The notes under the pieces are model-generated. The model ran no database searches. It had not been told where the DNA came from and saw only the letters and a program-made list of their open reading frames with translations. A stretch of DNA of 9,584 nt, taken from assembly GCA_022749905.1 (NCBI GenBank), contig JAKIWU010000041.1, forward strand, positions 1 through 9,584, in the 5' to 3' direction. A program made the translations under genes and the position numbers. Positions 4,837-9,584 of this stretch are shown here, piece by piece. The DNA is from Thermoplasmata archaeon. Lineage in GTDB: Archaea; Thermoplasmatota; Thermoplasmata; Lutacidiplasmatales; UBA184. Within the stretch, counting starts at the first letter, position 1. Each line of letters begins with the position of its first letter.

Positions 4837-7161
4837 GTGGCGACCACCTCGCCCCCCGGTTTCCGTCTCCTGGGCGGAAGGATCCCGTACATCGAAGGAC
4901 CCCTCAAGGTCTCCGGCCGTGCGGAGTACACCGACGACATCAAGCGTCCTGGGATGCTGTTCGGGGGCCTCCTACGTTCGCCGTGGGCGCACGCCCGCCT
5001 GCGCTCGATCGACGTGCGAGCGGCGCGCGCCATGCCCGGCGTCTTCGCGGTCCTAACTGGGGAGCGCTACCCGACTCCCTTCGGCGTGCTCCCGATGACG
5101 CACGACGAGACCGCGATCGCCGTCGGGAAGGCCCGGTACGTCGGGGACATCCTCGCCGCCGTCGCCGCCTCCGATGAGGTGACCGCGGAGCAGGCGCTCC
5201 GCGCGATCCGAGTCGATGCCGAGATCCTCCCCGAGTACGCCGATCCCAAGGTGGGTGTGCTCCCGGTCAAGGAGCCGATCCACGCGCGGGGACTCGCGGG
5301 CACCAACATCCAAAAGGAAGTGGTCCAGCACTTCGGCGACGTCGATGCCGCGCTGCGCCTCGCGGCCCACACGGTCCGCGTGCGCGGCATCTTTCCCGGT
5401 GTGACGCACGCCTTCACCGAGCCGCTCGTCACGATCGCCGAGGCGACCCCGGACGGTAGACTTACTGTCTGGAGCGCGACCCAGGTCCCGCACTATCTCC
5501 ATCGATCGCTCTCCGAAGTGCTCGGGATTCCGATGCATCGCATCCGCGTCATCAAGCCCGAGGTGGGCGGTGGATTCGGCGGAAAGTCCGATCCCCTGCC
5601 GCACGAGATCGTCTGCGCGGCGCTCGCGATCGAGACCGGCCGACCGGTGAAGCTGCGCGTCGACCGCGAGGATGTGTTCCTCACGAATCACGGGCGCCAT
5701 CCCACGCAGAACGATGTGACCATCGCTACGGATCCCGACGGGCACATCCTGGCGTACGACATCGACGCGCTCATCGAGGGCGGAGCCTGGAGCTCCTTCG
5801 GCACGGTCACCACCTACTACAACGGCGTCCTGTCGATGGGGCCGTACAAGGTACCGAACTTCCGCTACCGTGGGCGCCGGGTCTACACGAACAAGCCGCC
5901 GAGCGGCGCGATGCGAGCACACGGCGGAACGAACATCCGCTACTCGGTCGAGGTGGCCCTCGATGAGCTCGCGGAGAAGATCGGGATCGATCCGTTCGAG
6001 CTGCGCCGGCGGAACGCCCTCCCCCCGGGTTCGACCACCATCAACGAGTTCCGGATCACCTCGACGTCGTTCCTGCGGTGCCTCGAAGCAGCTCGCGAGA
6101 AGAGCGGCTGGGAGGGGAAGTTCCGCAAGCAGCCGTTCGGCCGAGGCGTGGGGCTCGGTTGCGGCTTCTACATCTCGGGTTCGAACAGCCCGATCCACTT
6201 CACGCCAAAGATGCCGCAGAGCACGGTGCATCTCAAGGTCGACATGGACGGAGGCATCGCGGTCCACTCGATGCAGGCCGACATCGGCCAGGGCTCGAAC
6301 ACGCTCCTCGCCGCGATCGTCGCCGAAGTGCTGGGGGTCGACCTCGAGCGCGTCCACGTCGTGCGGGTCGATTCCGACGTCAGCCCGATCGATCTGGGCA
6401 GCTACTCCTCCCGCGTGACGTTCATGATGGGCAATGCGGCGCGGCTCGCGGCCGAGGACCTGCGCAATAAGCTCCTCGAGGCCGCCAGCCACCTCGTCGG
6501 GCACCCGGTCGAGCAGCTCGTCGTGGGGCACGAGCGGATCGAGGTCCGACACCGCCCCGAGATCGGGACGAGCTTTCTCGAGGCGCTGCACGCCGCGATG
6601 GAGCACACCGGCGCGCTCACAGCGACGGGCGCCTACTCGAGCCCCCCGATGGGAGGGACGTTCAAGGGCGCGCGCGCGGGAACGGCGCCTGCGTATTCCT
6701 TCGCGGCGTACGTTGCCGAGGTCGAGGTCGACGCGGAGACGGGGGAGTTCCATGTCGAGACCGTCTGGGCCGCCTTCGACTGCGGTCGCCCGTTGAATCG
6801 GCTCGCTGTGGAAGGGCAGATCGAGGGTTCGATCCACATGGGTCTCGGGCAGCTGATGGGCGAGACCATGAGCTATCGCGGAACGCGGCTCATGAATCCG
6901 TCCCTCCTCGAATACAAGATCCCCGCGCCCCAGCAGATGCCGAGGGTCGAATGTCTCCTCGTCGGCGAGGACGACCCCGAGGGCCCGTTCGGCGCGAAGG
7001 AAGCCGGCGAGGGTCCGCTCGTTGCGACGCTCCCCGCCGTCGCCAATGCGCTCTACGATGCCGTAGGGGTGCGGTTCGCGACGTTGCCGATCACGCCGGA
7101 TCGGGTCGTGAAAGGGATCGAGGAGCGACGTCGATCGGGCCGCGCGTGGAAGGGGGCGTGA
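4837..7161 (+). CDS. hcrA: 4-hydroxybenzoyl-CoA reductase-like molybdopterin subunit
   Basis: This catalytic subunit is 774 residues long (HcrA is about 770). It starts at GTG directly after the previous stop codon. The N-terminal domain opens with EGPLKVSGRAEYTDDIK. Cofactor-binding motifs are GGGFGGK (244-250), PPSGAMRAHG (354-363), ADIGQGSN (481-488) and GSYSSRVTFMMGNA (521-534). The catalytic glutamate is in KEAGEGP (E725). Several stretches are HcrA-like rather than XDH-like or CoxL-like: TPFGVLPMTHDE, RVYTNKPPSGAMR, and SGSNSPIHFTPKMPQ followed by the DGGI strand. The CoxL active-site loop AYxCSFR is absent, which argues against CO dehydrogenase. The HcrA reaction is reductive removal of the 4-hydroxyl of 4-hydroxybenzoyl-CoA to give benzoyl-CoA. 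The family is large and the substrate here is inferred. Confidence 0.85.
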   Translation: MATTSPPGFRLLGGRIPYIEGPLKVSGRAEYTDDIKRPGMLFGGLLRSPWAHARLRSIDVRAARAMPGVFAVLTGERYPTPFGVLPMTHDETAIAVGKARYVGDILAAVAASDEVTAEQALRAIRVDAEILPEYADPKVGVLPVKEPIHARGLAGTNIQKEVVQHFGDVDAALRLAAHTVRVRGIFPGVTHAFTEPLVTIAEATPDGRLTVWSATQVPHYLHRSLSEVLGIPMHRIRVIKPEVGGGFGGKSDPLPHEIVCAALAIETGRPVKLRVDREDVFLTNHGRHPTQNDVTIATDPDGHILAYDIDALIEGGAWSSFGTVTTYYNGVLSMGPYKVPNFRYRGRRVYTNKPPSGAMRAHGGTNIRYSVEVALDELAEKIGIDPFELRRRNALPPGSTTINEFRITSTSFLRCLEAAREKSGWEGKFRKQPFGRGVGLGCGFYISGSNSPIHFTPKMPQSTVHLKVDMDGGIAVHSMQADIGQGSNTLLAAIVAEVLGVDLERVHVVRVDSDVSPIDLGSYSSRVTFMMGNAARLAAEDLRNKLLEAASHLVGHPVEQLVVGHERIEVRHRPEIGTSFLEALHAAMEHTGALTATGAYSSPPMGGTFKGARAGTAPAYSFAAYVAEVEVDAETGEFHVETVWAAFDCGRPLNRLAVEGQIEGSIHMGLGQLMGETMSYRGTRLMNPSLLEYKIPAPQQMPRVECLLVGEDDPEGPFGAKEAGEGPLVATLPAVANALYDAVGVRFATLPITPDRVVKGIEERRRSGRAWKGA

Positions 7162-7162
7162 C

Positions 7163-8155
7163 GTGCACCTCGACCCGTTCGAGCTCCACCGGCCGGCCTC
7201 GGTGGGCGAAGCCGTCGAGCTGACGCGAAAGTTCGGTCCTGCGTGTGACCTCCTCGCCGGAGGCACCGATCTTCTCCCGAACTACAAGATGCATCTCAAC
7301 GTCAAGCGGCACCTTGTGGCGCTGGGCGACGTCGCTGAGCTCCGGACCCACTCGCTCGAGAGGATCGGCGCGATGACACGCCTCGGCGAGCTCGAGCGCG
7401 ACACGGCGTTCCGCGCGACGTACCCGGGGCTGGCGGAGGCGATCGGCGAGGTCGCCACCCCCCTCGTACGCGCGAGTGCCACGGTCGGCGGGAACCTTCT
7501 CGTAGAAACCCGCTGCTTCTTCTTCAACCAGAGCTACTTCTGGCGCGACAGCCTCGGCTACTGCCTGAAAGCCGACGGCGACCGCTGCCACGTCGTACCG
7601 CAGAAGGAGCGTTGCTACGCGACCTTCTCCGGCGATCTCGCCCCCGCGCTCGGGGTCCTCAACGCCTCGATCGAGATCGCGGGCCCGACGGGGCTGCGGA
7701 CGGTGAACGTCCTCGATCTCTACGATGCGGCCGGCGACGGGATCCGCCGGCATCATCTCGCCGAGGGCGAGATCGTCACCGCGATTCTCCTCCCCGACTC
7801 CGCCCGGCGAGTGCGTTCGACCTACCGGAAGCTCCGGATCCGGCCGACCTTCGATTTTCCGGAGCTCGGCATCGCGGCCTCCCTCGATCTCGACGGGTCG
7901 CGCGTCCGCGCCCTCGCGATCGCGGCCGGAGGTCTCGAGACGTACCCGAAGCGGTTCGACGAGTTCACCGCACCGCTCGTCGGAGCGCCGCTCACCGCCG
8001 AAGCCATCACCGCGATCGCGGACCAGATCATGCGGAGCGTGCGTCCCGTGTACAACACGTTCCTCGCCCCCGACTACCGCAAGCGCATGGTCGCGGTCTA
8101 CGTGCGGCGTGCGCTCGAGCACCTCTCGGGCGTGCGCGCGGAGGCCGCCGGGTGA
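7163..8155 (+). CDS. hcrB: 4-hydroxybenzoyl-CoA reductase-like FAD/[4Fe-4S] subunit
   Basis: This 330-residue flavin subunit (HcrB is about 324) starts at GTG, one nt after the large subunit's stop. FAD-binding loops are LAGGTDLLP (31-39) and ATVGGNL (106-112), typical of the CoxM/XdhB fold. Right after the second loop comes an insertion absent from ordinary CoxM/XdhB proteins, with TRC (C118), GYC (C134), DRC (C142) and ERC (C151). In between lie FFNQSYFWRDSLGYCLK and ERCYATFSGDLAPAL. Spacings of 16, 8 and 9 match the extra [4Fe-4S] site of 4-hydroxybenzoyl-CoA reductase, where the cluster lets a strong reductant drive ring dehydroxylation. The C-terminal domain (residues 215 on) is the usual CO_deh_flav_C-like cap. 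This is the strongest evidence in the window for a reductive aromatic enzyme. It overlaps the next gene by 4 nt. Confidence 0.9.
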   Translation: MHLDPFELHRPASVGEAVELTRKFGPACDLLAGGTDLLPNYKMHLNVKRHLVALGDVAELRTHSLERIGAMTRLGELERDTAFRATYPGLAEAIGEVATPLVRASATVGGNLLVETRCFFFNQSYFWRDSLGYCLKADGDRCHVVPQKERCYATFSGDLAPALGVLNASIEIAGPTGLRTVNVLDLYDAAGDGIRRHHLAEGEIVTAILLPDSARRVRSTYRKLRIRPTFDFPELGIAASLDLDGSRVRALAIAAGGLETYPKRFDEFTAPLVGAPLTAEAITAIADQIMRSVRPVYNTFLAPDYRKRMVAVYVRRALEHLSGVRAEAAG

Positions 8156-8625
8156 GCTCGCCGGAGTTCCGGTTCGTCGAGACCGCGCGGCTTCGCGCCC
8201 ACGAGGAGGTGCGGGACCGCGACGTCGCCGCGCTCGTGGAACGGCTCCGAAGGGAGGGACGCCTAGCGGAGCCCCTCTGGGTCGCGAGGGGCTCCGACGT
8301 GATCCTGAACGGACATCACCGGGCGCGCGCCCTCCCCCTCCTCGGGGTGCGCTGGGTCCCCGCGTGGGTGTTCGACTACGAATCGGACCCCATCGACCTC
8401 GGGCGGTGGGGCCCGGGCCCGCCGATCACGAAGCGAGAGGTCATCGCCCGGGCGCTCGAGGGACGCCTATATCCCCCGAAGACGACGAAGCACACGTTGC
8501 GGCTACGCTTGCCGAGACGCCCGACGGTCCTCGCCGAGCTCATGGGAGCTCGCCCCCCTCAGGAGCGAGCCTCGGAACGACCGGAGGCTGGCTCGGCAGG
8601 GCGACCCTCGCCGGACCCGAGATAG
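8152..8625 (+). CDS. Compact ParB/Srx-fold protein, SerK (free serine kinase)-like
   Basis: This 157-residue protein starts at GTG in a GTGA overlap with the FAD subunit. The N-terminal half is a ParB/sulfiredoxin fold: RLRAHEEV (residues 13-20), a helix, then DVILNGHHRARALPLLGVRWVPAWVFDY (49-76), where the phosphate-binding DGHHR motif reads NGHHR (53-57). After a short linker, ITKREVIARALEGRLYPPKTTKH (92-114) matches the end of archaeal SerK-type ADP-dependent serine kinases and SbnI. SerK of Thermococcus is about 240 residues. The middle domain is missing here, so the two conserved parts are joined directly. The last 25 residues are Arg/Pro/Glu-rich, look disordered, and overlap purN antisense. 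Function as a serine kinase is only suggested; an ADP/ATP-dependent small-molecule kinase or a nucleotide-binding regulator are alternatives. Co-transcription with a molybdoenzyme is unexplained. Confidence 0.7.
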   Translation: MSSPEFRFVETARLRAHEEVRDRDVAALVERLRREGRLAEPLWVARGSDVILNGHHRARALPLLGVRWVPAWVFDYESDPIDLGRWGPGPPITKREVIARALEGRLYPPKTTKHTLRLRLPRRPTVLAELMGARPPQERASERPEAGSAGRPSPDPR

Positions 8626-9224
8626 GGAAGCGGGAGCGCTCCGCTCGCGAAGCGCCGCACCGTCGAGATGAGGAGCTCGTGCTCCACCGGTCTCAGGCGC
8701 TCCCGCAGCGTATCCGCCGTGTCTCCCGGCAGGATCGGCACGCGCCGTTGGGCGAGGATCGGCCCGTCATCGACCCCGGCGGTGACGAGATGGACCGTTG
8801 CGCCCGATTCGGTCGCGCCCGAGGCGAGCACGGCCTCGTGCACGCGCCGTCCGTAGAGACCGCGTCCCCCGAACTTGGGGAGGAGCGCCGGATGCAGGTT
8901 GATCGCGCGTCCGCTCCAGCCCCGGAGCCAGACCTCGGGGAGGATCGAGAGGAACCCGGCGAGGACCACGAGCTCGACGCGCTGGGTGGAGAGGGCGAGG
9001 TCGAGCTTCTCCGACCAGATGTGCGGCGAAAGACCCTGGAGCGGGAGCACGACCGTCGGGATCCCCCGGCGCTCCGCGCGTTGGAGCGCGGGGGCGCCCG
9101 GTCGATCCACCACCACGAGCGCGACGAGAGCCTCGAGCTTGCCGGATTCGATGGCCCGAGCGACGGCCTCGAGGGTCGTACCTTCCCCCGATGCGAAGAC
9201 CGCGAGTCGAAGAGCGCGCGCCAC
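8559..9224 (-). CDS. purN: Phosphoribosylglycinamide formyltransferase
   Basis: This 221-residue protein transfers a formyl group from 10-formyl-tetrahydrofolate to GAR, the third step of purine synthesis, in the cytoplasm. The N-terminal phosphate-binding loop is ASGEGTTLEAV (11-21, against SGxGSNLQA in bacteria). The catalytic residues are N109 and H111 in INLHPALLPKF and D152 in VDDGPILAQ, all present. LAGFLSILPEVWL is the typical folate-site segment. The start is GTG at 9224, preceded by GAGGGGACC. A poorly conserved tail after about residue 200 is Gly/Ser/Pro/Arg-rich and overlaps the convergent SerK-like gene by 67 nt. It lies 53 nt after tfb on the same strand and may be co-transcribed with it. 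TTL in place of the usual SNL in the loop is a mild deviation. Confidence 0.9.
   Translation of the reverse strand: MARALRLAVFASGEGTTLEAVARAIESGKLEALVALVVVDRPGAPALQRAERRGIPTVVLPLQGLSPHIWSEKLDLALSTQRVELVVLAGFLSILPEVWLRGWSGRAINLHPALLPKFGGRGLYGRRVHEAVLASGATESGATVHLVTAGVDDGPILAQRRVPILPGDTADTLRERLRPVEHELLISTVRRFASGALPLPYLGSGEGRPAEPASGRSEARS
8563..8594. terminator. Hairpin in the convergent serK-like/purN overlap
   Basis: GAGCGAGCCTC (8563-8573) and GAGGCTGGCTC (8584-8594) pair as an 11-bp stem with one G-G mismatch and a 10-nt loop. The structure lies inside the coding tails of both convergent genes. It could mark or shape the 3' ends of both transcripts. It has no T-run, so it is not a classical intrinsic terminator and archaeal termination may not use it. 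The function is inferred from position. Confidence 0.35.
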
Positions 9225-9277
9225 GCCGATGGTCCCCTCGGCGCCGAATCTCGAGGGAAAGATGACGATTCCGCGCG

Positions 9278-9584
9278 CTACAGGAGCACGCGGAGGTTGA
9301 GCTTCTCGGTGAGCTCCTTGTACCGGTTGCGGATCGTCACCTCGGTGACGCCCGCGACCTCGGCGACCTCGCGCTGAGTTCGGCGCTCACCGCACTGAAC
9401 GCTCGCAATGTAGATCGCTGCCGCGGCGACCCCCGTGGGACCGCGGCCACTCGTCAGCTCGCGCTCGGTCGCCTGCTTCAGAAGATCGTTCGCACGGGTC
9501 TGGATCTCGCCTTTCAGCTTGAGCTCGGAGCAGAACCGCTGGTTGTAGTCCTGGGGGCGGGTCGGCATGAGCTTGAGCTTCAAC
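9278..9584 (-). CDS. tfb: Transcription initiation factor B (TFB), C-terminal part
   Basis: Only the last 101-102 residues are in the window, and the frame is open to the right edge, so the true start lies outside. This is the second cyclin repeat of TFB, which binds TBP and the BRE and recruits RNA polymerase. Visible landmarks are [33 protein letters not shown], and the BRE-reading helix-turn-helix [18 protein letters not shown] close to the C-terminus. The repeat ends normally with KLNLRVLL and TAG. An in-frame TTG at 9583-9581 is internal and not a start, since the zinc ribbon, B-finger and first cyclin repeat must lie upstream. Many archaea carry several tfb genes, and which copy this is cannot be told. 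Confidence 0.95.
   Translation of the reverse strand, partial: LKLKLMPTRPQDYNQRFCSELKLKGEIQTRANDLLKQATERELTSGRGPTGVAAAAIYIASVQCGERRTQREVAEVAGVTEVTIRNRYKELTEKLNLRVLL

Noticed and set aside
5053..7266. Very long minus-strand open frame (over 700 codons) opposite the molybdopterin subunit
   Set aside because: It is antisense to a clear hcrA coding frame, has no recognisable domain, and is Arg/Asp/Gly-rich, as expected for a shadow frame in GC-rich DNA.
7091..8122. Minus-strand open frame of about 340 codons opposite hcrB
   Set aside because: It is the antisense shadow of a gene whose FAD loops and cysteine motif are unmistakable.
4837..8155. Aerobic CO dehydrogenase (CoxSLM)
   Set aside because: The CoxL AYxCSFR loop is absent, the cofactor loop reads PPSGAMRAHG, and the FAD subunit has the four-cysteine insertion that CoxM lacks.
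4363..8155. Ordinary xanthine dehydrogenase
   Set aside because: Motifs and subunit lengths fit 4-hydroxybenzoyl-CoA reductase better, and the [4Fe-4S] insertion is not an XdhB feature. A general xanthine dehydrogenase-family label would be correct but less informative.
7725..9377. Plus-strand open frame of about 550 codons spanning hcrB to tfb
   Set aside because: It overlaps four well-supported genes in other frames and its translation is low-complexity Arg/Pro/Ser.
1..9584. Mobile elements or signs of recent transfer around the hcr operon
   Set aside because: No transposase, integrase, terminal repeats, direct repeats or tRNA boundary was seen, and base composition looks even by eye across the operon and its core-gene neighbours.

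Overview
The window is a GC-rich stretch of archaeal chromosome. The archaeal assignment rests on five lines of evidence: eukaryote-type ribosomal proteins (eS17, eS19, eL31, eL39), aIF6, a PDCD5-family protein, transcription factor B, and TATA boxes placed about 25-30 nt before leaderless-looking start codons. The phylum cannot be fixed from this window. A high-GC Thermoplasmatota-like lineage is one guess, held with low confidence.

Layout. (1) 1-312, minus: N-terminal part of a von Willebrand factor A (VWA) domain protein that runs off the left edge. (2) 587-811, plus: eS17 behind a TATA box abutted by a perfect inverted repeat. (3) 825-2834, minus: a compact translation operon in the order eS19, PDCD5, eL39 (52 aa), eL31, aIF6, with 9-30 nt gaps. 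It converges on eS17 with 13 nt between stop codons. (4) 2906-8625, plus: a tightly packed operon that starts back-to-back with eS19 across one near-symmetrical TATA element. It encodes a MobA/MocA-like nucleotidyltransferase, an XdhC-family maturation factor, three subunits of a molybdenum hydroxylase, and a small ParB/SerK-fold protein. (5) 8559-9584, minus: PurN and the C-terminal part of TFB, which runs off the right edge.

The centre of interest is the molybdenum enzyme. All three subunits resemble 4-hydroxybenzoyl-CoA reductase (HcrC, HcrA, HcrB) more than xanthine or CO dehydrogenase. The FAD subunit carries the insertion with four cysteines (16, 8 and 9 residues apart) that in 4-hydroxybenzoyl-CoA reductase holds an extra [4Fe-4S] cluster used to push electrons toward the Mo site. 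The nucleotidyltransferase and XdhC would finish and insert the molybdenum cofactor. This suggests anaerobic reductive dehydroxylation of an aromatic CoA thioester, although no CoA ligase or ring reductase lies in the window and the substrate is unproven.

Other points of note: the nucleotidyltransferase appears to start at CTG behind a good Shine-Dalgarno; the operon ends in a compact SerK-like gene whose 3' end overlaps purN by 67 nt and contains a strong hairpin; and a hairpin covers the eL31 stop codon before aIF6.
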